Assembly: GCA_964019155.1 (NCBI GenBank)
Contig: CAXHSG010000197.1
Coordinates: 1,488,001 to 1,552,000 of the forward strand
Reading direction: 5' to 3'
Length of the DNA: 64,000 bases
Source of the DNA: Osedax fenrisi
Lineage: Eukaryota > Annelida > Polychaeta > Sabellida > Siboglinidae
The notes under the pieces were generated by a model that was given only the letters and a program-made list of their open reading frames with translations, had not been told where the DNA came from and did not search any database. This document shows positions 25,897-37,060 of the stretch, piece after piece. The position numbers were made by a program, and so were the translations under genes. Position 1 is the first letter of the stretch. Each line of letters starts with the position of its first letter.

Positions 25897-28663
25897 AACT
25901 TTAGCTAACTCTAGCTAACTCTAGCTAACTCTAGGTAACTCTAGGTAACTCTAGCTAACTCTAGCTAACTCTAAGTAACTCTAGGTAACTCTAGCTAACT
26001 CTAGCTAACTCTAGGTAACTCTAGGTAACTCTAGCTAACTCTAGCTAACTCTAGGTAACTCTAGCTAACTCTAGCTAACTTTAGCTAACTCTAGCTAACT
26101 CTATCTAACTCTAGGTAACTCTAGGTAACTCTAGCTAACTCTAGCTAACTTTAGCTAACTCTAGCTAACTCTAGGTAATTTTAGCTAACTCTAGCTAACT
26201 CTAGCTAACTCTAGCTAACTCTAGGTAACTCTAGCTAACTTTAGCTAACTCTAGCTAATTTAGCTAACTCTAGCTAACTCTAGGTAACTCTAGCTAACTC
26301 TAGCTAACTCTAGCTAACTCTAGCTAACTCTAGGTAACTCTAGGTAACTCTAGCTAACTTTAGCTAACTCTAGCTAACTCTAGCTAACTCTAGGTAACTC
26401 TAGGTAACTCTAGGTAACTCTAGCTAACTCTAGCTAACTCTAGCTAACTCTAGCTAACTCTAGCTAACTCTAGCTAACTCTAGCTAACTCTAGCTAACTC
26501 TAGGTAACTCTAGGTAACTCTAGTTAACTCTAGCTAACTCTAGGTAACTCTAGGTAACTCTAGCTAACTCTAGGTAACTCTAGCTAACTCTAGCTAACTC
26601 TAGGTAACTCTAGCTAACTTTAGCTAACTCTAGGTAACTCTAGCTAACTTTAGCTAACTCTAGCTAACTCTAGGTAACTCTAGCTAACTTTAGCTAATTC
26701 TAGCTAACTCTAGGTAACTCTAGCTAACTTTAGCTAACTCTAGCAAACTCTAGGTAACTCTAGATAACTCTAGCTAACTCTAGGTAACTCAAGGTAACTC
26801 TAGGTAACTCTAGGTAACTCTAGCTAACTCTAGCTAACTCTAGCTAACTCTAGCTAACTCTAGCTAACTCTAGCTAACTCTAGCTAACTCTAGGTAACTC
26901 TAGGTAACTCTAGTTAACTCTAGCTAACTCTAGGTAACTCTAGGTAACTCTAGCTAACTCTAGCTAACTCTAGCTAACTCTAGCTAACTCTAGCTAACTC
27001 TAGGTAACTCTAGCTAATATTAGCTAACTCTAGCTAACTCTAGGTAATCCTAGCTAACTTTAGCTAACTCTAGTTAACTCTAGGTAACTCTAGCTAACTT
27101 TAGCTAACTCTAGCTAACTCTAGGTAACTCTAGCTAACTTTAGCTAACTCTAGCTAACTCTAGCTAACTCTAGCTAACTCTATGTAACTCTAGCTAACTC
27201 TAGGTAACTCTAGGTAACTCTAGCTAACTCTAGCTATCTTTAGCTAACTCTAGGTAACTCTAGCTAACTTTAGCTAACTCTAGCTAACTCTAGCTAACTC
27301 TAGCTAACTCTAGGTAACTCTAGCTAACTTTAGCTAACTCTAGCTAACTCTAGGTAACTCTAGCTAACTTTAGCTAACTCTAGATAACTCTAGCTAACTT
27401 TAGCTAACTCTAGGTAACTCTAGCTAACTTTAGCTAACTCTAGCTAACTCTAGCTAACTCTAGCTAACTCTAGCTAACTCTAGCTAACTCTAGGTAACTC
27501 TAGTTAACTCTAGCTAACTCTAGCTAACTCTAGCTAACTCTAGCTAACTCTAGCTAACTCTAGCTAACTCTAGGTAACTCTAGCTTACTCTAGGTAACTC
27601 TAGATAACTCTAGCTAACTCTAGGTAACTCTAGCTAACTCTAGCTAACTCTAGCTAACTCTAGCTAACTTTAGCTAACTCTAGCTAACTCTAGGTAACTC
27701 TAGCTAACTTTAGCTAACTCTAGGTAACTATAGGTAACTCTAGCTAACTTTAGCTAACTCTAGCTAACTCTAGCTAACTTTAGCTAACTCTAGCTAACTC
27801 TAGGTAACTCTAGCTAACTTTAGCTAACTCTAGCTAACTCTAACTAACTTTAGCTAACTCTAGGTAACTCTAGCTAACTTTAGCTAACTCTAGCTAACTC
27901 TAGCTAACTCTAGCTAACTCTAGCTAACTCTAGCTAACTCTAGGTAACTCTAGGTAACTCTAGTTAACTCTAGCTAACTCTAGCTAACTCTAGCTAACTC
28001 TAGGTAACTCTAGCTAACTCTAGCTAACTTTAGCTAACTCTAGCTAACTCTAGGTAACTCTAGCTAACTCTAGCTAACTTTAGCTAACTCTAGGTAACTC
28101 TAGCTAACTCTAGCTAACTCTAGCTAACTCTAGCTAACTCTAGGTAACTCTAGGTAACTCTAGCTAACTTTAGCTAACTCTAGCTAACTCTAGCTAACTC
28201 TAGCTAACTCTAGGTAACTCTAGCTTACTCTAGCTAACTCTAGCTAACTCTAGGTAACTCTAGCTAACTCTAGCTAACTCTAGCTAACTCTAGCTAATTC
28301 TAGGTAACTCTAGCTAACTCTAGCTAACTCTAGCTAACTCTAGCTAACTCTAGGTAACTCTAGGTAACTCTAGGTAACTCTAGCTAACTCTAGCTAACTC
28401 TAGCTAACTCTAGCTAACTCTAGCTAACTCTAGCTAACTCTAGCTAACTCTAGCCAACTCTAGGTAACTCTAGGTAACTCTAGTTAACTCTAGCTAACTC
28501 TAGGTAACTCTAGGTAACTCTAGCTAACTCTAGGTAACTCTAGCTAACTCTAGCTAACTCTAGCTAACTCTAGATAACTTTAGCTAACTCTAGCTAACTC
28601 TAGGTAACTCTAGCTAACTTTAGCTAACTCTAGCTAACTCTAGGTAACTCTAGCTAACTTTAG

Positions 28664-30521
28664 CTAACTCTAGCTAACTCTAGCTAACTCTAGCTAACTT
28701 TAGCTAACTCTAGCTAAATCTAGCTAACTCTAGCTAACTCTAGCTAACTCTAGCTAACTTTAGCTAACTCTAGCTAACTCTAGGTAACTCTAGCTAACTT
28801 TAGCTAACTCTAGCTAACTCTAGCTAACTTTAGCTAACTCTAGGTAACTCTAGGTAACTCTAGGTAACTCTAGCTAACTCTAGCTAACTCTAGCTAACTC
28901 TATGTAACTCTAGGTAACTCTAGCTAACTCTAGCTAACTCTAGCTAATTCTAGGTAACTCTAGCTAACTCTAGCTAACTCTAGGTAACTCTAGGTAACTC
29001 TAGGTAACTCTAGGTAACTCTAGCTAACTCTAGCTAACTCTAGCTAACTCTAGCTAACTCTAGCTAACTCTAGCTAACTCTAGCTAACTCTAGCCAACTC
29101 TAGGTAACTCTAGGTAACTCTAGGTAACTCTAGCTAACTCTAGCTAACTCTAGCTAACTCTAGCTAATTCTAGGTAACTCTAGCTAACTCTAGCTAACTC
29201 TAGCTAACTCTAGGTAACTCTAGGTAACTCTAGGTAACTCTAGCTAACTCTAGCTAACTCTAGCTAACTCTAGCTAACTCTAGCTAACTCTAGCTAACTC
29301 TAGCTAACTCTAGCTAACTCTAGCTAACTTTAGCTAACTCTAGCTAACTCTAGGTAACTCTAGCTAACTTTAGATAACTCTAGCTAACTCTAGCTAATCT
29401 AGCTAACTTTAGTTAACTCTAGCTAACTCTAGCTAACTCTGGCTAACTCTAGCTAACTCTAGCTAAGTTTAGCTAACTCTAGCTAACTCTAGGTAACTCT
29501 AGCTAACTTTAGCTAACTCTAGCTAACTCTAGCTAACTCAAGCTAACTCTAGGTAACTCTAGCTAACTTTAGCTAACTCTAGCTAACTCTAGGTAACTCT
29601 AGCTAACTTAACTAACTCTAGCTAACTCTAGGTAACTCTAGCTAACTCTAGGTAACTCTAGCTAACTTTAGCTAACTCTAGCTAACTCTAGGTAACTCTA
29701 GCTAACTCTAGCTAACTTTAGCTAACTCTAGCTAATTTAGCTAACTCTATCTAACTCTAGGTAACTCTAGCTAACTCTAGCTAACTCTAGCTAACTCTAG
29801 GTAACTCAGGGTAACTCTAGCTAACTCTAGCTAACTCTAGGTAACTCTAGCTAACTCTAGCTAACTTTAGCTAACTCTAGCTAACTCTAGCTAACTCTAG
29901 CTAATTCTAGGTAACTCTAGGTAACTCTAGGTAACTCTAGGTAAGTCTAGCTAACTCTAGCTAACTCTAGCTAACTCTAGGTAACTTTAGCTAACTCTAG
30001 CTAACTCTAGGTAACTCTAGCTAACTTTAGCTAACTCTAGCTAACTCTAGGTAACTCTAGCTAACTTTAGCTAACTCTAGCTAACTCTAGGTAACTCTAG
30101 CTAACTCTAGCTAACTCTAGCTAACTTTAGCTAACTCTAGCTAACTCTAGCTAACTCTAGCTAATTCTAGGTAACTCTAGCTAACTCTAGCTAACTCTAG
30201 CTAACTCTAGGTAACTCTAGGTAACTCTAGGTAACTCTAGGTAAGTCTAGCTAACTCTAGCTAACTCTAGCTAACTCTAGCTAACTCTAGCTAATTCTAG
30301 GTAACTCTAGCTAACTCTAGCTAACTCTAGCTAACTCTAGGTAACTCTAGGTAACTCTAGCTAACTTTAGCTAACTCTAGCTAATTTAGCTAACTCTATC
30401 TAACTCTAGGTAACTCTAGCTAAATCTAGCTAACTCTAGCTAACTCTAGCTAACTCTAGCTAACTCTAGCTAACTCTAGGTAACTCTAGGTAACTCTAGG
30501 TAACTCTAGTTAACTTTAGCT
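28664..30521. repeat. Left flank of the island
   Basis: Main-family decamers whose second copy would lie beyond the window. Register slips are denser here: 9-mers at 29396 (aatctagct), 29605 (aacttaact), 29734 and 30383 (aatttagct). aatctagct followed by aactttagtt also occurs near 13492 and 48929. Unusual units include aactcagggt (about 29806) and gtaagtctag strings at 29941 and 30241. No gene. Confidence 0.85.
30051..30520. repeat. 470-bp segment shared with 35.1-35.5 kb
   Basis: Matches 35076-35545 at a constant offset of 5,025 bp. Checked landmarks are gtaagtctag at 30241/35266, the aatttagct 9-mer at 30383/35408, and taaatctagc at 30421/35446. The match stops where the island's flank turns to the ttactctaga unit. 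Confidence 0.8.
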
Positions 30522-30539
30522 TACTCTAGATAACTAGAT
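30522..30539. repeat. Left junction of the island
   Basis: The last main-family unit is tactctagat (30522-30531), a position-9 A variant that already resembles the island monomer. It is followed by a shortened 8-bp unit, aactagat (30532-30539), and then by the first full island decamer at 30540. The 8-bp unit equals aactctagat lacking two bases, so this edge carries a two-base register change. No target-site duplication or inverted repeat is visible, which argues against a transposon boundary. Confidence 0.8.
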
Positions 30540-31679
30540 ATCACTAGATATCACTAAATATCACTAAATATCACTAGATATCACTAGATATCACTAGATA
30601 TCACTAGATATCACTAAATATCACTAAATATCACTAAATATCACTAGATATCACTAAATATCACTAAATATCACTATATATCACTAAATATCACTAGATA
30701 TCACTAAATATCAATAAATATCCCTATATATCACTAGATATCACTAAATATCACTAGATATCACTAGATATCACTAGATATCACTAGATTTCACTAAATA
30801 TCACTAAATATCACTAGATATCACTAGATATCACTAAATATCACTAGATATCAATAAATATCCCTATATATCACTAGATATCACTAAATATCACTATATA
30901 TCACTAAATTTCATTAAATATCACTAAATATAACTAGATATCACTAGATATCACTAGATATCACTAAATATCACTAGATATCACTAAATATCACTAGATA
31001 TCACTAGATATCACTAAATATCACTAAATATCACTAGATATCACTAGATATCACTAGATATCACTAAATATCACTAGATATCACTAGATATCACTAAATA
31101 TCACTAGATATCACCAGATATCACTAAATATCACTAAATATCACTAAATATCACCAGATATCACTAAATATCACTAAATATCACTATATATCACTAAATA
31201 TCACTATATATCACTAGATATCACTAAATATCACTAGATATCACTATATATCACTAGATATCACTAGATATCACTAGATATCACTAAATATCACTAAATA
31301 TCATTAAATATCACTAGATATCACTAAATATCACTAAATATCACTAAATAACACTAGATATCACTAGATATCACTAGATATCACTAGATATCACTAAATA
31401 TCACTAAATATCACTAAATATCACTAGATATCACTAGATATCACTAGATATCACTAGATATCACTAAATATCACTAAATATCACTAGATATCACTAGATA
31501 TCACTAGATATCACTAAATATCAATAAATATCCCTATATATCACTAGATATCACTAGATATCACTATATATCAATAAATATCCCTATATATCAATAGATA
31601 TCACTAAATATCACTAGATATCACTAGATATCACTAGATATCACTAGATATCACTATATATCACTGTATATCACTAGCT
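30540..31679. repeat. Island of a second, related 10-bp satellite (114 units)
   Basis: Exactly 114 decamers with no register slip. The consensus is atcactaRat, where position 8 is G or A and sometimes T (atcactatat). It is more A+T rich (70-80%) than the surrounding array (60%). Aligned in register with aactctagct, positions 1, 3, 5, 6, 7, 8 and 10 agree (7 of 10). Variation sits at position 8 here, whereas in the main family it is concentrated at position 9. Junctions between units ending in gat give gatatc, an EcoRV palindrome, every 10 bp over long stretches. A rare dimer, tcaataaata followed by tccctatata, occurs at 30711, 30851, 31521 and 31571, showing short duplications inside the island. 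No coding capacity. It could be a remnant of an older array, or a fragment of a neighbouring satellite brought in by recombination. Confidence 0.95.
31670..31679. repeat. Right junction: hybrid decamer
   Basis: The unit atcactagct carries the island bases at positions 2 and 4 (T and A) and the main-family base at position 9 (C). The next unit, aactttagct at 31680, is pure main family in the same register. The switch occurs inside a decamer without disturbing the 10-bp phase, as expected if exchange between the families happened in homologous register. Confidence 0.85.
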
Positions 31680-32160
31680 AACTTTAGCTAACTCTAGCTA
31701 ACTCTAGCTAACTCTAGCTAACTCTAGGTAACTCTAGCTAACTTTAGCTAACTCTAGCTAACTCTAGGTAACTCTAGCTAACTTTAGCTAACTCTAGCTA
31801 ACTCTAACTAACTTTAGCTAACTCTAGGTAACTCTAGCTAACTTTAGCTAACTCTAGCTAACTCTAGCTAACTCTAGCTAACTCTAGGTAACTCTAGGTA
31901 ACTCTAGTTAACTCTAGCTAACTCTAGCTAACTCTAGCTAACTCTAGGTAACTCTAGCTAACTCTAGCTAACTTTAGCTAACTCTAGGTAACTCTAGCTA
32001 ACTCTAGCTAACTCTAGCTAACTCTAGCTAACTCTAGGTAACTCTAGGTAACTCTATCTAACTTTAGCTAACTCTAGCTAACTCTAGCTAACTCTAGCTA
32101 ACTCTAGGTAACTCTAGCTTACTCTAGCTAACTCTAGCTAACTTTAGCTAACTCTAGCTA
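31680..32160. repeat. Right flank of the island
   Basis: Main-family decamers starting with aactttagct. An aactctaact unit (actctaacta at 31801) with surrounding aactttagct units resembles 27.78-27.95 kb (actctaacta at 27837) and 20.2-20.4 kb. It is not the direct continuation of the left flank as seen in repeat copies A and B. No gene. Confidence 0.75.
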
Positions 32161-32570
32161 ACTTTAGCTAACTCTAGGTAACTCTAGGTAACTCTAGCTT
32201 ACTCTAGCTAACTCTAGCTAACTCTAGCTAACTCTAGGTAACTCTAGCTAACTCTAGCTAACTCTAGCTAACTCTAGCTAACTCTAGCTAACTCTAGGTA
32301 ACTCTAGCTAACTCTAGGTAACTCTAGCTAACTTTAGCTAACTCTAGCTAACTCTAGGTAAATCTAGCTAACTTTAGCTAACTCTAGCTAACTCTAGCTA
32401 ACTCTAGGTAACTCTAGCTAACTCTAGCTAACTTTAGCTAACTCTAGCTAACTCTAGCTAACTCTAGCTAACTCTAGGTAACTCTAGCTAACTCTAGGTA
32501 ACTCTAGGTAACTCTAGCTAACTCTAGCTAACTCTAGCTAACTCTAGGTAACTCTAGCTAACTCTAGATA

Positions 32571-33809
32571 ACTCTAGCTAACTCTAGGTAACTTTAGCTA
32601 ACTCTAGCTAACTCTAGGTAACTCTAGCTAACTTTAGCTAACTATAGCTAACTCTAGGTAACTCTAGCTAACTTTAGCTAACTCTAGCTAACTCTAGGTA
32701 ACTCTAGCTAACTCTAGCTAACTCTAGCTAAATCTAGCTAACTCTAGCTAACTCTAGCTAACTCTAGCTAACTCTAGCTAACTCTAGGTAACTCTAGGTA
32801 ACTCTAGGTAACTCTAGCTAACTCTAGGTAACTCTAGCTAACTTTAGCTAACTCTAGTTAACTCTAGGTAACTCTAGCTAACTTTAGCTAACTCTAGCTA
32901 ACTCTAGGTAAATCTAGCTAACTTTAGCTAACTCTAGCTAACTCTAGCTAACTCTAGGTAACTCTAGGTAACTCTAGCTAACTTTAGCTAACTCTAGCTA
33001 ACTCTAGCTAACTCTAGCTAACTCTAGGTAACTCTAGCTAACTCTAGGTAACTCTAGCTAACTCTAGCTAACTCTAGCTAACTCTAGCTAACTCTAGGTA
33101 ACTCTAGCTAACTCTAGCTAACTCTAGCTAACTCTAGGTAACTTTAGCTAACTCTAACTAACTCTAGCTAACTTTAGCTAACTCTAGCTAACTCTAGGTA
33201 ACTCTAGCTAACTTTAGCTAACTTTAGCTTACTCTAGCTAACTCTAGGTAACTCTAGCTAACTCTAGCTAACTCTAGCTAACTCTAGCTTACTCTAGCTA
33301 ACTCTAGCTAACTCTAGCTAACTCTAGGTAACTCTAGGTAACTCTAGGTAACTTTAGCTATCTCTAGCTAATTAGGCTAACTCTAGCTAACTCTAGGTAA
33401 CTCTAGCTAACTCTAGCTAACTCTAGCTAACTCTAGGTAACTCAGGGTAACTCTAGCTAACTCTAGCTAACTTTAGCTAACTCTAGGTAACTTTAGCTAA
33501 CTCTAGCTAACTCTAGGTAACTCTAGCTAACTTTAGCTAACTCTAGCTAACTCTAGGTAACTCTAGCTAACTTTAGCTAACTCTAGCTAACTCTAGGTAA
33601 CTCTAGCTAACTCTAGCTAACTCTAGCTAAATCTAGATAACTCTAGCTAACTCTAGCTAACTCTAGCTAACTCTAGCTAACTCTAGGTAACTCTAGGTAA
33701 CTCTAGGTAACTCTAGTTAACTTTAGCTTACTCTAGCTAACTCTAGGTAACTCTAGCTAACTCTAGCTAACTCTAGCTAACTCTAGCTTACTCTAGCTAA
33801 CTCTAGCTA
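32571..33809. repeat. 1,239-bp tandem repeat, copy A
   Basis: Matched to copy B by aactatagct (actatagcta at 32641/33880), the unusual 9-mer aattaggct (33370/34609) and aactctagtt (ctctagttaa at 33711/34950), all exactly 1,239 bp apart. The unit immediately before 32571 (aactctagat) differs from its counterpart, setting the left edge. Confidence 0.82.
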
Positions 33810-35069
33810 ACTCTAGCTAACTCTAGGTAACTTTAGCTAACTCTAGCTAACTCTAGGTAACTCTAGCTAACTTTAGCTAACTATAGCTAACTCTAGGTAA
33901 CTCTAGCTAACTTTAGCTAACTCTAGCTAACTCTAGGTAACTCTAGCTAACTCTAGCTAACTCTAGCTAAATCTAGCTAACTCTAGCTAACTCTAGCTAA
34001 CTCTAGCTAACTCTAGCTAACTCTAGGTAACTCTAGGTAACTCTAGGTAACTCTAGCTAACTCTAGGTAACTCTAGCTAACTTTAGCTAACTCTAGTTAA
34101 CTCTAGGTAACTCTAGCTAACTTTAGCTAACTCTAGCTAACTCTAGGTAAATCTAGCTAACTTTAGCTAACTCTAGCTAACTCTAGCTAACTCTAGGTAA
34201 CTCTAGGTAACTCTAGCTAACTTTAGCTAACTCTAGCTAACTCTAGCTAACTCTAGCTAACTCTAGGTAACTCTAGCTAACTCTAGGTAACTCTAGCTAA
34301 CTCTAGCTAACTCTAGCTAACTCTAGCTAACTCTAGGTAACTCTAGCTAACTCTAGCTAACTCTAGCTAACTCTAGGTAACTTTAGCTAACTCTAACTAA
34401 CTCTAGCTAACTTTAGCTAACTCTAGCTAACTCTAGGTAACTCTAGCTAACTTTAGCTAACTTTAGCTTACTCTAGCTAACTCTAGGTAACTCTAGCTAA
34501 CTCTAGCTAACTCTAGCTAACTCTAGCTTACTCTAGCTAACTCTAGCTAACTCTAGCTAACTCTAGGTAACTCTAGGTAACTCTAGGTAACTTTAGCTAT
34601 CTCTAGCTAATTAGGCTAACTCTAGCTAACTCTAGGTAACTCTAGCTAACTCTAGCTAACTCTAGCTAACTCTAGGTAACTCAGGGTAACTCTAGCTAAC
34701 TCTAGCTAACTTTAGCTAACTCTAGGTAACTTTAGCTAACTCTAGCTAACTCTAGGTAACTCTAGCTAACTTTAGCTAACTCTAGCTAACTCTAGGTAAC
34801 TCTAGCTAACTTTAGCTAACTCTAGCTAACTCTAGGTAACTCTAGCTAACTCTAGCTAACTCTAGCTAAATCTAGATAACTCTAGCTAACTCTAGCTAAC
34901 TCTAGCTAACTCTAGCTAACTCTAGGTAACTCTAGGTAACTCTAGGTAACTCTAGTTAACTTTAGCTTACTCTAGCTAACTCTAGGTAACTCTAGCTAAC
35001 TCTAGCTAACTCTAGCTAACTCTAGCTTACTCTAGCTAACTCTAGCTAACTCTAGCTAACTCTAGGTAA
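33810..35069. repeat. 1,239-bp tandem repeat, copy B
   Basis: Head-to-tail second copy. Homology to copy A continues about 21 bp past a full unit, to 33830/35069. It contains aattaggct at 34609 and aactcagggt shortly after. This 9-mer is seen only in copies A and B. Confidence 0.82.
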
Positions 35070-35075
35070 CTCTAG

Positions 35076-35545
35076 GTAACTCTAGCTAACTTTAGCTAAC
35101 TCTAGCTAACTCTAGGTAACTCTAGCTAACTCTAGCTAACTCTAGCTAACTTTAGCTAACTCTAGCTAACTCTAGCTAACTCTAGCTAATTCTAGGTAAC
35201 TCTAGCTAACTCTAGCTAACTCTAGCTAACTCTAGGTAACTCTAGGTAACTCTAGGTAACTCTAGGTAAGTCTAGCTAACTCTAGCTAACTCTAGCTAAC
35301 TCTAGCTAACTCTAGCTAATTCTAGGTAACTCTAGCTAACTCTAGCTAACTCTAGCTAACTCTAGGTAACTCTAGGTAACTCTAGCTAACTTTAGCTAAC
35401 TCTAGCTAATTTAGCTAACTCTATCTAACTCTAGGTAACTCTAGCTAAATCTAGCTAACTCTAGCTAACTCTAGCTAACTCTAGCTAACTCTAGCTAACT
35501 CTAGGTAACTCTAGGTAACTCTAGGTAACTCTAGTTAACTTTAGC
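35076..35545. repeat. 470-bp segment shared with the island's left flank
   Basis: Copy of 30051-30520 placed directly after the 1,239-bp tandem duplication ends (about 35069). It joins two different higher-order blocks and is not followed by island sequence. Confidence 0.8.
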
Positions 35546-35996
35546 TAACTCTAGCTAATTTAGCTAACTCTATCTAACTCTAGGTAACTCTAGCTAACTC
35601 TAGCTAACTCTAGATAACTCTAGGTAACTCAGGGTAACTCTAGCTAACTCTAGCTAACTCTAGGTAACTCTAGCTAACTCTAGCTAACTTTAGCTAACTC
35701 TAGCTAACTCTAGCTAACTCTAGCTAATTCTAGGTAACTCTAGCTAACTCTAGCTAACTCTAGCTAACTCTAGGTAACTCTAGGTAACTCTAGGTAACTC
35801 TAGGTAAGTCTAGCTAACTCTAGCTAACTCTAGCTAACTCTAGCTAACTCTAGCTAACTCTAGCTGACTCTAGCTAACTCTAGCTAACTCTAGCTAACTC
35901 TAGGTAACTCTAGCTAACTTTAGCTAACTCTAGCTAACTCTAGGTAACTCTAGCTAACTTTAGCTAACTCTAGCTAACTCTAGGTAACTCTAGCTA

Positions 35997-37060
35997 ACTT
36001 TAGCTAACTCTAGGTAACTCTAGGTAACTCTAGCTTACTCTAGCTAACTCTAGCTAACTCTAGCTAACTCTAGGTAACTCTAGCTAACTCTAGCTAACTC
36101 TAGCTAACTCTAGCTAACTCTAGCTAACTCTAGGTAACTCTAGCTAACTCTAGGTAACTCTAGCTAACTTTAGCTAACTCTAGCTAACTCTAGGTAAATC
36201 TAGCTAACTTTAGCTAACTCTAGCTAACTCTAGCTAACTCTAGGTAACTCTAGCTAACTCTAGCTAACTTTAGCTAACTCTAGCTAACTCTAGCTAACTC
36301 TAGCTAACTCTAGGTAACTCTAGCTAACTCTAGGTAACTCTAGGTAACTCTAGCTAACTCTAGCTAACTCTAGCTAACTCTAGGTAACTCTAGCTAACTC
36401 TAGATAACTCTAGCTAACTCTAGGTAACTCTAGCTAACTTTAGCTAACTCTAGCTAACTCTAGGTAACTCTAGCTAACTCTAGCTAACTCTAGCTAAATC
36501 TAGCTAACTCTAGCTAACTCTAGCTAACTCTAGCTAACTCTAGCTAACTCTAGGTAACTCTAGGTAACTCTAGGTAACTCTAGCTAACTCTAGGTAACTC
36601 TAGCTAACTTTAGCTAACTCTAGTTAACTCTAGGTAACTCTAGCTAACTTTAGCTAACTCTAGCTAACTCTAGGTAAATCTAGCTAACTTTAGCTAACTC
36701 TAGCTAACTCTAGCTAACTCTAGGTAACTCTAGGTAACTCTAGCTAACTTTAGCTAACTCTAGCTAACTCTAGCTAACTCTAGCTAACTCTAGGTAACTC
36801 TAGCTAACTCTAGGTAACTCTAGCTAACTCTAGCTAACTCTAGCTAACTCTAGCTAACTCTAGGTAACTCTAGCTAACTCTAGCTAACTCTAGCTAACTC
36901 TAGGTAACTTTAGCTAACTCTAACTAACTCTAGCTAACTTTAGCTAACTCTAGCTAACTCTAGGTAACTCTAGCTAACTTTAGCTAACTTTAGCTTACTC
37001 TAGCTAACTCTAGGTAACTCTAGCTAACTCTAGCTAACTCTAGCTAACTCTAGCTAACTC
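35997..37060. repeat. Partial third copy of the 32.2-33.3 kb segment
   Basis: Matches 32161-33290: tactctagct and aaatctagct at 3,836-bp offset (aatctagcta 32361/36197), then 3,766 bp after a 70-bp loss (aatctagcta 32731/36497; actttagctt 33221/36987). It ends at the breakpoint where the second 35.5-kb unit begins, before reaching the aattaggct 9-mer. Confidence 0.78.

Larger units (their letters stand above)
1..30539. repeat. Main 10-bp satellite array, left arm
   Basis: Continuous head-to-tail decamers with consensus aactctagct, all in the same orientation. The commonest variants are aactctaggt (G9) and aactttagct (T5). Rarer ones are aactctagat, aactctagtt, aactcttgct, aactcaaggt, aactctaagt, aactctatct, aactctatgt and aacattagct. 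Units of 9 bp shift the register at 911, 1370, 3719, 4178, 5497, 5956, 7385, 10194, 10813, 13492, 14991, 15450, 17919, 18378, 26257, 29396, 29605, 29734 and 30383. The consensus monomer is 40% G+C and has no CpG. No interspersed gene, transposon or unique sequence was seen anywhere in the arm. Stop codons recur about every 30 bases in every frame, so it is not protein-coding under the standard code. A heterochromatic satellite is the natural reading; the species and chromosome position cannot be told from sequence alone. Confidence 0.97.

Noticed and set aside
30540..31679. gatatc palindromes as protein-binding operators
   Set aside because: They arise automatically at every junction between units ending in gat and starting with atc. 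The regularity is explained by the tandem repeat.
30522..31690. Island as a transposable element insertion
   Set aside because: It has no terminal inverted repeats, no target-site duplication and no coding sequence. It is itself a decamer array related to its surroundings.
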